Assembly: GCA_003216275.1 (NCBI GenBank)
Contig: QCJC01000007.1
Coordinates: 1-64,000, forward strand
Direction of reading: 5' to 3'
DNA length: 64,000 nucleotides
Origin: Prochlorococcus sp. AG-402-P18
GTDB lineage: Bacteria > Cyanobacteriota > Cyanobacteriia > PCC-6307 > Cyanobiaceae
Of this stretch, positions 8,254-18,158 are shown in pieces. The notes beneath the pieces were generated by a model that worked only from the letters and a program-made list of their open reading frames with translations, was not told the DNA's origin and searched no databases. The position numbers and the translations under genes are program-made. Each line of letters starts with the position of its first letter. Position 1 is the stretch's first letter.

Positions 8254-10917
8254 ATGCAAAACAATGATTCTTCTTCTGTAATTAATCCACCATCTCTTTC
8301 TGGAGATGAAATAAGGGATGCATTTATAAACTTTTTTGCTAAACATAATCATAAAAAACTTGAAAGTGCTTCTTTAATTCCGGATGATCCAACAGTTTTA
8401 TTAACAATTGCTGGGATGTTACCTTTCAAGCCTATCTTTTTAGGGTTAAAAGAGTCTGCTACTCCTAGAGCTACATCCAGTCAAAAATGTATTAGAACGA
8501 ATGATATTGAAAATGTAGGAAGAACGGCGAGGCATCATACTTTTTTTGAGATGCTCGGTAATTTTTCTTTTGGTGATTATTTTAAACAAGAAGCTATTCA
8601 ATGGGCTTGGGAGTTAACTACTGACATTTTTCGACTAAATCCACAAAATATAGTAATTAGCGTTTTTGAAGAGGATTTAGAAGCAGAAGAAATTTGGAGA
8701 AATGTTGTCGGAGTAGATGCAAAAAGAATTGTCAGAATGGGTGCTTCTGATAATTTTTGGTCGTCTGGACTAACAGGACCTTGTGGACCATGTTCTGAAC
8801 TTTATTTTGATTTTAAACCTGAATTAGGTACTGATCTATTAGATCTCGAAGACGATAATCGATTTATAGAATTTTACAATTTGGTTTTTATGCAATACAA
8901 CCGAGATTTAAAAGGTAATCTGCACCCATTGGCGAATTGTCATATTGATACTGGAATGGGCTTAGAAAGAATGGCTCAAATCTTACAAAGGAAATCTAAT
9001 AATTACGAAACGGATCTTATTTTTCCTCTCATTGAGGCTGCGGCGTTGTTAGCTCAAATCAATTATGAAACTACAAATAAAAAAAATAAAACATCATTAA
9101 AAATCATTGGAGATCATTGTAGAGCTGTTACTCATTTGATTTGTGATGGGGTAAGTGCTAGTAATTTAGGCCGAGGTTATATTCTTCGTCGTCTCATACG
9201 GCGAATGATTCGACATGGTCGACTGATAGGTATTGATAAGCCGTTTTTACCGAACCTAGCTCGAGTTGCTATTGAGTTGATGAATACAGCTTATCCTCAA
9301 TTACTTGAGAAGAAAAATTTTATACTTAATGAATTAAAAATAGAAGAATCTCGTTTTCTTGAGACCCTTGAACGAGGTGAGAAACTTTTATCAGAGATAA
9401 TTACGGATGAATGTAATGTTATTAGTGGTACACAGGCTTTTGAGCTATATGATACTTATGGTTTCCCTTTGGAATTAACAGAAGAGATTGCGAATGAACA
9501 GGGTATTTCTGTTGATGTCATTGGTTTTGATAATGAAATGGTTAAGCAACGTCAACGTGCAAAAGAGGCCTCTGTAAGCATTGACTTAACTGAGGAAGGT
9601 TCAATTGAACGAGAAATTTCTTTATTTGATGAAACGATATTTGATGGCTATGAAACATTAGAAAGCACTGCAAAGGTTATTGGCATTTTCAAAAAAAATG
9701 AATTAGTGAATGAAGCTGTAGAGGGTGAATTAGTGAAAATTATTTTTAACAGAACTCCTTTTTATGCTGAGTCTGGAGGTCAAATCGGTGATGAGGGCTT
9801 AGTCACGTCTAATGATGTTGAGGTATTTATTAAAAATGTTAGAAAAAAGAAGAGTGTTTTCATTCATTCTGGCCGAATTCAATCTGGCATCCTCAAGGTG
9901 AACTCATCAGTCTTAATGAATGTTAATCCATCTTTTCGTCAACGAACTAAATCTAATCATACGGCTACTCATCTATTGCAGTCAGCCTTAAAGTTATTTA
10001 TTGATGTGGGTGTAAGTCAAAGAGGCTCCTTAGTTTCAAATGACCGATTACGATTTGATTTTAATGCACCAAAGCCAATAACAACAAAAGAACTTCAAGA
10101 GATGGAAGTACAGATTAATCAATGGATCAGTGAAGATCATCCAATTCAAACCAAAACAATGCCAGTGAAGGAAGCCATGGCAGCAGGTGCTTTGGCAATG
10201 TTTGGAGAAAAATATGGAGATGTGGTACGTGTTGTGGATGTTCCTGGTGTTTCTATGGAGTTATGTGGTGGGACTCATGTAAGCCGCACGTCACAATTAG
10301 GCACGTTTAAGATTATTAATGAGATAGGGATTGCCTCAGGTGTCAGACGAATAGAGGCAATAGCGGGTCCATCAGTTTTAGATTATTTAAATGAGCGTGA
10401 TTTAGTTGTCAAGGAGTTAAGTAAATCATTTAAGGTACAGTCTCATGAAATTGTTGAACGTGTTTCATCAATTCAACTTGAACTGAAGGATAAAATAAGA
10501 GAGCTCAGCAAAGTGAAGAATGAACTTGCTTTAGCTAAGGCAATAGGTTTAGCGAGTCAAGCTAAGTCTGTTTCTAATAGTCAATTATTAGTTAGACGCT
10601 TAGATGGAATTGATGGTTCGGGATTGCAATCTGCCGCTTCATGCTTGATTGATCATTTAGGTAAAAATTCTGCTGTTGTTTTAGGTGGTATTCCGAATCA
10701 TGAAATAGACAATAAATTAATTTTCGTCGCTGCATTTTCTTCTGAGTTGGTATCAGATGGTTTACATGCCGGTAAATTTATAAATGGAATTGCAAAATTA
10801 TGTGGCGGCGGCGGCGGCGGCCGTCCAAATCTTGCCCAAGCAGGTGGTAGTGAATCTAAATCTTTGGATTTGGCACTTGAAAAAGCTAATGAGCAACTAA
10901 TTGAACAATTATCGTAG
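8254..10917 (+). CDS. alaS: Alanyl-tRNA synthetase
   Basis: The enzyme charges tRNA-Ala, and the tmRNA at the end of this window would also be a substrate. The 887 residues cover the class II catalytic core (about 10-260), the tRNA-recognition helices, the editing domain with HTATHLLQSAL and CGGTH zinc/editing residues, and the C-terminal DHHA1 domain. A run of six glycines (CGGGGGGRPNLAQAGG), encoded by repeated GGC, is the normal glycine-rich motif of AlaRS. The stop codon abuts the stop of the convergent speA. Confidence 0.96.
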   Translation: MQNNDSSSVINPPSLSGDEIRDAFINFFAKHNHKKLESASLIPDDPTVLLTIAGMLPFKPIFLGLKESATPRATSSQKCIRTNDIENVGRTARHHTFFEMLGNFSFGDYFKQEAIQWAWELTTDIFRLNPQNIVISVFEEDLEAEEIWRNVVGVDAKRIVRMGASDNFWSSGLTGPCGPCSELYFDFKPELGTDLLDLEDDNRFIEFYNLVFMQYNRDLKGNLHPLANCHIDTGMGLERMAQILQRKSNNYETDLIFPLIEAAALLAQINYETTNKKNKTSLKIIGDHCRAVTHLICDGVSASNLGRGYILRRLIRRMIRHGRLIGIDKPFLPNLARVAIELMNTAYPQLLEKKNFILNELKIEESRFLETLERGEKLLSEIITDECNVISGTQAFELYDTYGFPLELTEEIANEQGISVDVIGFDNEMVKQRQRAKEASVSIDLTEEGSIEREISLFDETIFDGYETLESTAKVIGIFKKNELVNEAVEGELVKIIFNRTPFYAESGGQIGDEGLVTSNDVEVFIKNVRKKKSVFIHSGRIQSGILKVNSSVLMNVNPSFRQRTKSNHTATHLLQSALKLFIDVGVSQRGSLVSNDRLRFDFNAPKPITTKELQEMEVQINQWISEDHPIQTKTMPVKEAMAAGALAMFGEKYGDVVRVVDVPGVSMELCGGTHVSRTSQLGTFKIINEIGIASGVRRIEAIAGPSVLDYLNERDLVVKELSKSFKVQSHEIVERVSSIQLELKDKIRELSKVKNELALAKAIGLASQAKSVSNSQLLVRRLDGIDGSGLQSAASCLIDHLGKNSAVVLGGIPNHEIDNKLIFVAAFSSELVSDGLHAGKFINGIAKLCGGGGGGRPNLAQAGGSESKSLDLALEKANEQLIEQLS

Positions 10918-12861
10918 TTAATTCTGTAGGTAAGTACTTTGTCGAAGACTGGCTTCTACATGCTCTATTAGTTTTTGTGCATCATCAATTTTTAAATGAC
11001 CAGCTTGAATTGCTGATTCACTTGATTTTCGTAACCGTTCTAATAATATTTCTGGATCATGTTCCAAATATTCAAGAACATTTGATTTTGTATTTCCACG
11101 AATAACATGCTCCACTTTATAGTTATCTTTTTCGTTAAATCTTATGTGTACGGCGTTAGTACTCCCAAATAAATTGTGCAAATTCCCCATTACTTCTTGA
11201 TAAGCTCCACCTAAGAAAAGTCCAATTAGATATTTTTCTTCAGATTTAAATTCATGAAGAGGCAGCAAATTTTTAATTTTTCCATTATCAATAAATTGAT
11301 CAAGCTTTCCATCTGAATCACATGTGAGATCTGCAAAATGACCCAGTTGATCAGGCTCTTGATTAAGACGATGTATTGGCATAATAGGAAATACTTGACC
11401 GATTGCCCAAGTATCTGGAGCTGATCTAAATACTGAAAGATTTGCATAATAAGTAACTGCTAAACTTTCACTTAATTTTTTTAGCTCTTTAGGTAGAAGT
11501 ACATTTTTTGGTAATTGATTAACTATTGTTTTTGCGCAAGCCCATGTCAACTGCTCAGCCTTTGAACGTTCCACTAAATCTATATAACCCAGACGAAACG
11601 CAGCTAGAGCATCTGCCTTAAATTTAAGAGAATCATTCCATGCTTCTTGTAACTTGGTTAAATCTTCTTCTTGCTTAAGTTTTAGATTATTAATATGTAC
11701 TAAGGTTTCGCGTAAATTTTTGACAGATAGGCATTCTTTTTTATCTTTTTTAGGAATATCAGATGGTAATGAATTTTTGCCTAAAATATTGAATATTAAT
11801 ATTGAAAAATGGCTGGCAATAGCTCTTCCACTCTCAGTAATCAATGTTGGTAGCTTTATGTTTTTTGATGCGCAGCATTCTTTTATTGTTGCTACAACAT
11901 CATTGGCATAATTTTGAAGTGAGTAGTTAGTAGATGCTATTGAAGCAGTTTGACTTCCGTCATAGTCAATTCCTAAACCACCGCCAACATCTAAGTATCC
12001 CATAGGTGCTCCAAGATTAATTAATTCGACATAAATTTGTCCAGCTTCTTGTAAGGCATCTTTTAAAATACCAATATCGTTAATTTGACTGCCTAAATGA
12101 AAATGTAAAAGTTTTAATTCATTGAGAAGATTTGCTTCTTTTAGTCTTTTGATGGCTTGCAATATTTCTGGAATTGAAAGTCCAAATTTTGATTTATCAC
12201 CAATTGAGTTACTCCACCTTCCACTGCTTTGACTGGATAGCTTGGCTCTTATTCCTATGAGTGGAGATGCGCCCAGTAAATTACTCGATTTTATTATAAG
12301 ATCAATATCAGTAGCTTGTTCTATCACTACTATAGGTTGACGTCTAAGCTGACGAGCTAAGATAGCTGTTTCAATATAGCGTTGATCTTTATAACCATTG
12401 CAAATAAGTAATGCGTGAGGATCGTCTAAAATAGATAAAGCAATAAGTAACTCTGCTTTGCTTCCTGCTTCTAACCCAAAATGCCATTGCGAGCCGGAGG
12501 TTACTAATTCTTCAACTACATGACGCTGCTGATTACATTTTATTGGAAATACGCCTTGGTATTTTCCTTGATACTCATAGTGAGTAATCGCGTTTTCAAA
12601 AGCTATGTGTAAGTTTCTTAGGCAGTCTTCGAGAATATCGTCAAATCTTACTAGTAGAGGAAATTTTAGGTTTCTACTTTCTAGTTCATTTAATAGTTTT
12701 ATCAGATCATAATCTTTGCCTTTAGAGCTTTTAGGACTAATTGCAACATGACCTTTTTCATTGATAGAAAAATAACCTTTACCCCATCGATGCAGCCCGT
12801 AAAGGTCAGAGCTGTTTTCGATAGTCCAAGATGAAGATTGATTAGTATTCTTCACCGCCAT
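10918..12861 (-). CDS. speA: Biosynthetic arginine decarboxylase
   Basis: This PLP enzyme converts arginine to agmatine, the first step of polyamine synthesis by the agmatine route. The 647-residue length is standard for the long SpeA type (fold III, alanine-racemase-like barrel). The PLP-binding lysine lies in YQGVFPIKCNQQ near residue 105. The glycine-rich phosphate-binding loop DVGGGLGIDYDG is at about 292-303, and the catalytic Cys-Asp region is DLTCDSDGKLD at about 510-520. It is convergent with alaS with no gap and divergent from ndk. Confidence 0.94.
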   Translation of the reverse strand: MAVKNTNQSSSWTIENSSDLYGLHRWGKGYFSINEKGHVAISPKSSKGKDYDLIKLLNELESRNLKFPLLVRFDDILEDCLRNLHIAFENAITHYEYQGKYQGVFPIKCNQQRHVVEELVTSGSQWHFGLEAGSKAELLIALSILDDPHALLICNGYKDQRYIETAILARQLRRQPIVVIEQATDIDLIIKSSNLLGASPLIGIRAKLSSQSSGRWSNSIGDKSKFGLSIPEILQAIKRLKEANLLNELKLLHFHLGSQINDIGILKDALQEAGQIYVELINLGAPMGYLDVGGGLGIDYDGSQTASIASTNYSLQNYANDVVATIKECCASKNIKLPTLITESGRAIASHFSILIFNILGKNSLPSDIPKKDKKECLSVKNLRETLVHINNLKLKQEEDLTKLQEAWNDSLKFKADALAAFRLGYIDLVERSKAEQLTWACAKTIVNQLPKNVLLPKELKKLSESLAVTYYANLSVFRSAPDTWAIGQVFPIMPIHRLNQEPDQLGHFADLTCDSDGKLDQFIDNGKIKNLLPLHEFKSEEKYLIGLFLGGAYQEVMGNLHNLFGSTNAVHIRFNEKDNYKVEHVIRGNTKSNVLEYLEHDPEILLERLRKSSESAIQAGHLKIDDAQKLIEHVEASLRQSTYLQN

Positions 12862-13003
12862 TTATTTGATAAAAAAGTTGCAAAGATTTGATCATTCAAG
12901 ATTAATCCAACTAAATTTAAGAACAGTTTTATTAAGTGTCATCTTTTACTTGCCAAGAGGGCATGCTTAGGAAGACTATGGCTTCATATTATTGAGTATT
13001 GTA

Positions 13004-13459
13004 ATGACTTTGGAAAGAACTTTTGTTGCTATCAAGCCAGATGGTGTGCAAAGAGGTTTAGTTGCGGAGATTATTGGTCGTTTTGAAACTAAAGGTTTTA
13101 AGTTAATTGGTCTTAAACAATTGAAACCAAGCAAAGAATTAGCTGAGAAACATTATGGTGTTCATCGAGAGCGTCCATTCTTTTCTGGCTTGGTTGATTT
13201 CATCACTAGTGGACCTGTCGTTGCAATGGTTTGGGAAGGTGAAGGCGTTATAGCAAGTGCAAGAAAACTTATTGGAGCAACAAAGCCTCTAGAGGCAGAG
13301 CCTGGAACCATTAGAGGAGATTTAGCTGTAAATATAGGTCGTAATGTTATTCATGGTTCTGACGGTTCTGATACAGCAAGTTTTGAAATTAATCTTTGGT
13401 TTCAGGACGAGGAACTGGTTGAGTGGATTCCATCAGATCAAGAATGGAGAGTGGAGTAA
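13004..13459 (+). CDS. ndk: Nucleoside diphosphate kinase
   Basis: The enzyme moves the gamma-phosphate of NTPs onto NDPs through a phosphohistidine. I chose the ATG at 13004, which gives [18 protein letters not shown], the usual N-terminus. An in-frame TTG four codons earlier would only add MSIV. The catalytic histidine is H117 in NVIHGSDG. The length of 151 residues is normal. It is a single gene between the divergent speA and the convergent thiO. Confidence 0.95.
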   Translation: MTLERTFVAIKPDGVQRGLVAEIIGRFETKGFKLIGLKQLKPSKELAEKHYGVHRERPFFSGLVDFITSGPVVAMVWEGEGVIASARKLIGATKPLEAEPGTIRGDLAVNIGRNVIHGSDGSDTASFEINLWFQDEELVEWIPSDQEWRVE

Positions 13460-13494
13460 TTCTTGTTGAAATTTTGATATCTTTCTGGGGATTT

Positions 13495-14598
13495 TTAAAA
13501 TCTGTTCCATCGGAATTTGAATAATAAACTACTTTCTTCATTAGTTATTGGTATTGAGCAAATTGATTTTCCAATTAATTCTGCGGTAATGGCGGCCAAT
13601 AAAACTCCATTTCGATAATGACCAGTAGCTAGCCATAGTCCATTAATGGATGACATTCCTAAGAGTGGTCCTTCATCAGGTGTACATGGACGAAAACCCC
13701 ACCACCTTTCCATATGAGGTAATTGATTAAGTTCAGGAATAAGCGATTCAATGCCTTTTTGGAGCTCGCTCTGTCCTTTTGGAGTTAGTCCACCTTGAAA
13801 ACCTGCTTCGATCTCACTCGTTGCTCCTACAATGATTAGACCATCCTCTCTCGGAACTAAATAAATTCCTGGTCCAAAAACAATTCTTTTCAGAATCTGC
13901 TTTGGCCCCTGAATTGATAACATCTGGCCTTTAACAGGAAAAATAGGTAATTCTTTGAAAATTTGTTTGCTCCAGGCCCCGCAGCAGAGAACTGCTTCTT
14001 TACTTTCTAAATGTGTGATATTTCCATTAATGTCTTTAATTTTGACCCCTGTAAACTTATTTAAATCTTGAATTATTTCAACCACTTCCACACCTTCCTG
14101 AAAGTGAACGCCTAATTCCACACAAGCTTTTTCTAGTGCTCTCATTAAAAGTCTACGATTATCGATTTGACCGTCTTGCTTAAAAAGTAAGCCTAATTTC
14201 CATTTAAGTGAAAGTCCTGGAACTTCTTTTCGTAATTCATTTGTGTTGAGCTTTTCGCCATATTTATATGTTGGGTAAGATTCGCAATCTGTTTGGCTAT
14301 CAAATGGGACAACAATCCCACTAGTTTTAAGACCACAGGACATGTTGCTGTTTGACTCAATGTTTTTTATCCATGCGGAGTGTCTTTGAAGACTAATTTG
14401 ACCAAGATTTAAAAGATCACCTTCAAGTCCTTCAGCATGAGGGGCTAGCATTCCAGCTGCGACAAATCCTGCTGCCTCCAGTCTGCTTCTACTTAAAACT
14501 TCTACGCGTTTGCCTCTTTGTGCAAGTTCATGGGCTATGGCAAGACCCATTAATCCTCCCCCGAGGATTAACAATGGTTTTTCATTTAAGACAGCCAT
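13495..14598 (-). CDS. thiO: FAD-dependent glycine oxidase (thiamine pathway)
   Basis: ThiO oxidises glycine to dehydroglycine for the thiazole half of thiamine. The N-terminus has the FAD-binding GGGLMGLAIAHELAQRG loop (residues 13-29). The C-terminal GFRPCTPDEGPLLG and TGHYRNGVLLAA segments are characteristic of the DAO/ThiO family. The length of 367 residues is normal. In some cyanobacteria ThiO is fused to ThiG; here it is stand-alone. It is divergent from gatB across 99 bases. Confidence 0.85.
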   Translation of the reverse strand: MAVLNEKPLLILGGGLMGLAIAHELAQRGKRVEVLSRSRLEAAGFVAAGMLAPHAEGLEGDLLNLGQISLQRHSAWIKNIESNSNMSCGLKTSGIVVPFDSQTDCESYPTYKYGEKLNTNELRKEVPGLSLKWKLGLLFKQDGQIDNRRLLMRALEKACVELGVHFQEGVEVVEIIQDLNKFTGVKIKDINGNITHLESKEAVLCCGAWSKQIFKELPIFPVKGQMLSIQGPKQILKRIVFGPGIYLVPREDGLIIVGATSEIEAGFQGGLTPKGQSELQKGIESLIPELNQLPHMERWWGFRPCTPDEGPLLGMSSINGLWLATGHYRNGVLLAAITAELIGKSICSIPITNEESSLLFKFRWNRF

Positions 14599-14697
14599 AG
14601 CTTGTCTTTCGAAAATGTTATTTTCAATGCTTTAGATTACGTTAGCTTCCATGTCTGAGCTTTTCTTTCATAAGATTCATATATCTAGGTCAAATTA

Positions 14698-16173
14698 ATG
14701 TCAGAATCAAATGTTTCTTGGGAACCGGTAATTGGATTAGAGACACATGTGCAGTTGGGAACTCAAAGTAAAATATTTACTGCCGCATCAACAAATTTTG
14801 GTGATGATCCAAATACACATATTGACCCAGTGGTTTGTGGCTTACCAGGTACCTTGCCAGTTTTGAATAAGAAGGTTTTGGAATATGCAGTTAAAGCTGC
14901 GATGGCTTTGAATTTAAACATTGCTTCGCATAGCAAATTTGATAGAAAGCAATATTTTTATCCAGATTTACCAAAAAATTATCAAATATCTCAGTTTGAT
15001 GAACCTATTGCAGAAGATGGTTGGATAGAGGTAGAAGTCGCGGAAAAAGGCAAAGAAACGTATGTCAAAAAAATAGGTATTGAAAGATTACATATGGAAG
15101 AGGATGCTGGGAAACTTGTTCACGCAGGTAGTGATCAATTGTCGGGCTCCACTCACTCTTTGGTTGATTACAACCGAGCAGGAGTGGCACTAGCGGAAAT
15201 AGTTAGTAAACCTGATTTAAGAACAGGTAGAGAGGCAGCAGAGTATGCGGCTGAAATCAGAAGAATAATGCGTTATTTGGACGTATCTGATGGGAATATG
15301 CAGGAAGGATCTTTGCGATGTGATGTGAATATTTCGGTAAGACCAACCGCTAATGATCCATTTGGAACAAAAGTTGAAATTAAAAATATGAATTCATTTT
15401 CTGCTATTCAAAAAGCTTGTGAATATGAAATAAAGCGGCAAATTAAAGCTTATGAATCTGGTGAAGAGGTAAAACAAGAAACGAGGTTATGGGATGAAGG
15501 TAAGCAACTGACAAAAAGTATGAGATCAAAAGAAGGTAGTAGCGATTATCGTTATTTTCCTGATCCTGATCTTGGTCCGATAGAAGTGAGTAAAGATTTA
15601 AAAGAAAAATGGCGTTCAGAATTGCCAGAATTACCAGCCTCGAAACGAAATAGGTACTCAAAAGAACTTGGTCTTTCTATTTATGATGCAAGAGTTCTGA
15701 CTGATGAATCTTCAATGGCTAAATATTTTGAACAAGTTGTTGATGAGGGAGGAACAGCTAAGTCGTCGGCAAACTGGATAACTGGTGATATAGCAGCATA
15801 TGTTAATGCTAATAGATTATCTTTTGAGCAGCTATCTTTTAAGCCAAGAGAATTAGCAGAAATGTTACAGATGATAGAGGCAGGAGAAATAAGTGGAAAA
15901 ATAGCAAAAGAAATTTTACCTGAATTATTAACTAAAGGTGGATCTCCTAAGCAATTAGTCAAAGAACGCGGTTTAGGTATGATTGGTGACCCTAAAATTA
16001 TTGAGGAAATAATTAATAAGTTGATTCTTAATCATCCTAATGAGGTCGAATCTTTTAGGGCTGGGAAGAAGAAACTTCTGGGATTTTTTGTTGGTCAATT
16101 AATGAAGGAAACAAAAGGAAAAGCTGATCCAAAACTTGCTAATCAAATGTTAAATAAAAAATTACAAGGCTAG
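14698..16173 (+). CDS. gatB: Aspartyl/glutamyl-tRNA amidotransferase subunit B
   Basis: This is the kinase/tRNA-binding subunit of GatCAB, which amidates mischarged Glu-tRNA-Gln or Asp-tRNA-Asn. The N-terminus (WEPVIGLETHVQLGT) and the zinc-site and catalytic stretches (FDRKQYFYPDLPKNYQISQ; MQEGSLRCDVNISVRP) are diagnostic. The C-terminal YqeY-like tail spans about 345-491. The length of 491 residues is typical. Its last four bases overlap the stop end of the convergent coaE. Confidence 0.96.
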   Translation: MSESNVSWEPVIGLETHVQLGTQSKIFTAASTNFGDDPNTHIDPVVCGLPGTLPVLNKKVLEYAVKAAMALNLNIASHSKFDRKQYFYPDLPKNYQISQFDEPIAEDGWIEVEVAEKGKETYVKKIGIERLHMEEDAGKLVHAGSDQLSGSTHSLVDYNRAGVALAEIVSKPDLRTGREAAEYAAEIRRIMRYLDVSDGNMQEGSLRCDVNISVRPTANDPFGTKVEIKNMNSFSAIQKACEYEIKRQIKAYESGEEVKQETRLWDEGKQLTKSMRSKEGSSDYRYFPDPDLGPIEVSKDLKEKWRSELPELPASKRNRYSKELGLSIYDARVLTDESSMAKYFEQVVDEGGTAKSSANWITGDIAAYVNANRLSFEQLSFKPRELAEMLQMIEAGEISGKIAKEILPELLTKGGSPKQLVKERGLGMIGDPKIIEEIINKLILNHPNEVESFRAGKKKLLGFFVGQLMKETKGKADPKLANQMLNKKLQG

Positions 16174-16814
16174 AGATTAAATAGTGTGTTTAATTGTTCT
16201 TTCCATGACTCGTCATCTTGAGAATTATTAATTATATAATCTGCAAATTGTTTTTTGAAAGAGTTAGACCATTGTGCATCAATTCTTTGATTAGCTTCAT
16301 TATCATTGAGTTTATCCCTTGACTTAAGACGCTCTAATTGCTTCAATCGTGAACAGTCTATGTACATTATCTCACTACATATCTTTGTATAATTCTTTTC
16401 AAATAGTAGAGGAATGATTAGTATTATTACTGAATTAGATTTAAATTTTTCTAACTCTTCATCAAATTGTCTATTCACAAATGGATGTATTATTTCTTCT
16501 AACCATTGTTTCTCAAGATTGTTTTGAAAAATAATTTGAGCTAATGCTTTGCGATTAATAATTGGCTGATTTTGTTTAGATTTTTCAAGTATTTTATTTC
16601 CATATCTTAATAAGATTTTTTTTGCTATTTGGCTGTCGGATTTCAGTGCTTTATGAGCATATAAGTCAGCATCCAAAATAGGCCATTGCTTTGCTTCAAA
16701 AAGAAAATTTCCAACGAGTGTTTTCCCACTAGCAATACCCCCAGTGATACCTATTCTTCTTTGCTTACCTTTCCATCTAAGAGAAAAGTTGTTTTTTAGT
16801 TTTTTGTTAATCAT
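16170..16814 (-). CDS. coaE: Dephospho-CoA kinase
   Basis: The last step of coenzyme A synthesis is phosphorylation of the ribose 3'-OH of dephospho-CoA. The P-loop GITGGIASGKT spans residues 22-32. The second conserved block DADLYAHKAL is at about 50-59, and the lid region with R-L-K-S-R-D is near 160. The length of 214 residues is slightly above the family norm because of a basic N-terminal extension of about 19 residues (RIGITGG is the usual start of the fold). It is divergent from argJ with only 15 bases between starts. Confidence 0.92.
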   Translation of the reverse strand: MINKKLKNNFSLRWKGKQRRIGITGGIASGKTLVGNFLFEAKQWPILDADLYAHKALKSDSQIAKKILLRYGNKILEKSKQNQPIINRKALAQIIFQNNLEKQWLEEIIHPFVNRQFDEELEKFKSNSVIILIIPLLFEKNYTKICSEIMYIDCSRLKQLERLKSRDKLNDNEANQRIDAQWSNSFKKQFADYIINNSQDDESWKEQLNTLFNL

Positions 16815-16829
16815 TAATATTTATAGTAA

Positions 16830-18092
16830 GTGACAAATGATCTTCTGAACTTGAGTCTTTTGGCAGCTTCTATATGGTCTCCAATTTCAGGTGGAATTAC
16901 TAGTCCTGATGGTTTTTTGGCGGCTGGTATTTCAGCAGGACTGAAGCCTTCTGGGAAGAAAGATCTTGCTTTGCTGTATGTACCTGAGGGTTCTTGTTGC
17001 AGTGGGACATTTACTCAATCAGTGGCACGTGCCTCTTGTGTGGATCTATGTATTGATCGCCTTAACGCTTCCCAGGGAAAGATTCGTGCTGTCCTAATTA
17101 ACTCTGGTCAGGCCAATGCTTGTACAGGTAGTAGAGGGAAAATTGACAGTGAAGTTATCACTCATGAGCTTGCTAAACGGTTGGGATTATCTAATGAAGA
17201 AGTTTTGATTTGCTCTACAGGTGTGATCGGTGAGGCAATACCTGTAGAAAAAGTGAAAAGTCATTTAGACCATCTAATAAACAGCTTGGATAAAAATGCC
17301 TATCTAGATGCAGCAAATGCAATTCTTACGACAGATCTTCAGGTAAAGCAAATTGCATATCAAGCAGTTTTAGGAGGAAGACGGGTATGTATAGGAGGCA
17401 TGGCTAAAGGTTCAGGAATGATTCATCCATCAATGGCAACAATGTTGAGTTATATCACTTGTAATGTAGGCATTGATCAAACATTATGGGACTCGCTGAT
17501 AAAGAGAGTTGCGGATGCATCTTTTAATGCTATTACAGTTGATGGTGATACGAGTACAAATGACACTTTTTTAGCTTTTGCTTCTGGACATGAATTAGAT
17601 GCTAAATATTTACCTGCTCTTGAGGAGGGATTGCATCTCGCGGCTCAATATTTAGCCAAAGCTATTGCAAGAGACGGTGAAGGTGCTAATTGTTTGATCG
17701 AGATTAAAGTTGAAGGTGCTAAAGATGAGATGGATGCTCAAGCAGTAGCTCGAACTGTAGCTTCATCTGCCTTGGTCAAAACTGCTGTTCATGGTTCGGA
17801 TCCTAATTGGGGAAGAATTATAGCTGCGCTTGGTCGGGCAGGCGCTGTGTTTAATCTAAATGATGTTCAATTATGGATTGGTCCATTTCAATTATTCGCA
17901 GATGGAATGCCTGTTGATTTTGATAGACAAAAAGTTATAAATTATATGAAACAGAAACTCCAAGGAAAATATTTGATAGATGATGCAGTAGTCATTAGAT
18001 TAAAGCTTGGCGATGATGAAGGCACATCTACTGCGTGGGGTTGTGACTTATCGGATGAATATGTACGTATCAATGCCGACTATACCACTTAA
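16830..18092 (+). CDS. argJ: Bifunctional ornithine acetyltransferase / N-acetylglutamate synthase
   Basis: ArgJ recycles the acetyl group in arginine synthesis. It is made as a precursor that cuts itself before a threonine, here T204 in KGSGMIHPSMATML. The GTG start gives 420 residues, near the normal length, and the C-terminal VHGSDPNWGRI block is intact. The 3' end is unusual: its last codons recur at about 21,550 with synonymous differences, on the far side of the helicase gene. This suggests the current 3' end was either supplied or separated by an insertion. Confidence 0.94.
   Translation: MTNDLLNLSLLAASIWSPISGGITSPDGFLAAGISAGLKPSGKKDLALLYVPEGSCCSGTFTQSVARASCVDLCIDRLNASQGKIRAVLINSGQANACTGSRGKIDSEVITHELAKRLGLSNEEVLICSTGVIGEAIPVEKVKSHLDHLINSLDKNAYLDAANAILTTDLQVKQIAYQAVLGGRRVCIGGMAKGSGMIHPSMATMLSYITCNVGIDQTLWDSLIKRVADASFNAITVDGDTSTNDTFLAFASGHELDAKYLPALEEGLHLAAQYLAKAIARDGEGANCLIEIKVEGAKDEMDAQAVARTVASSALVKTAVHGSDPNWGRIIAALGRAGAVFNLNDVQLWIGPFQLFADGMPVDFDRQKVINYMKQKLQGKYLIDDAVVIRLKLGDDEGTSTAWGCDLSDEYVRINADYTT
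18060..18079 (+). repeat. Direct repeat, left copy (argJ 3' end)
   Basis: This 20-base stretch inside the last codons of argJ is identical to 21553-21572. It encodes most of the C-terminal YVRINAD. The following ten or so bases differ from the right copy only at synonymous positions, so both copies read ...ADYTT-stop. Together they bracket the helicase gene like attachment-site halves. Confidence 0.85.
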
Positions 18093-18139
18093 TCCGAGAT
18101 CTCCTCTGCTGGAACGGATTTAAGGAATTGATTTTTTAA

Positions 18140-18158
18140 ATATACCACCTTTATACCG
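18140..18158 (+). repeat. Inner flanking repeat, left copy (TATACC motif)
   Basis: These 19 bases match 21428-21446 at 18 positions and overlap the stop codon of the helicase gene (18151-18153). The core TATACCAC also occurs at 18081 in the argJ end and at 21490 and 21501 on the right side. The repeated unit therefore clusters only at the two edges of the helicase gene. Confidence 0.7.

Noticed and set aside
10800-10825. GGC trinucleotide run near the end of alaS, possible phase-variable tract
   Set aside because: It encodes the normal glycine-rich motif of alanyl-tRNA synthetase, and changes in steps of three bases would not shift the frame.
11226-11447. Minus-strand 73-codon frame inside speA and similar frames inside gatB, the permease and oxidase genes
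   Set aside because: All lie wholly within strong coding genes in other frames and show shadow-type composition.
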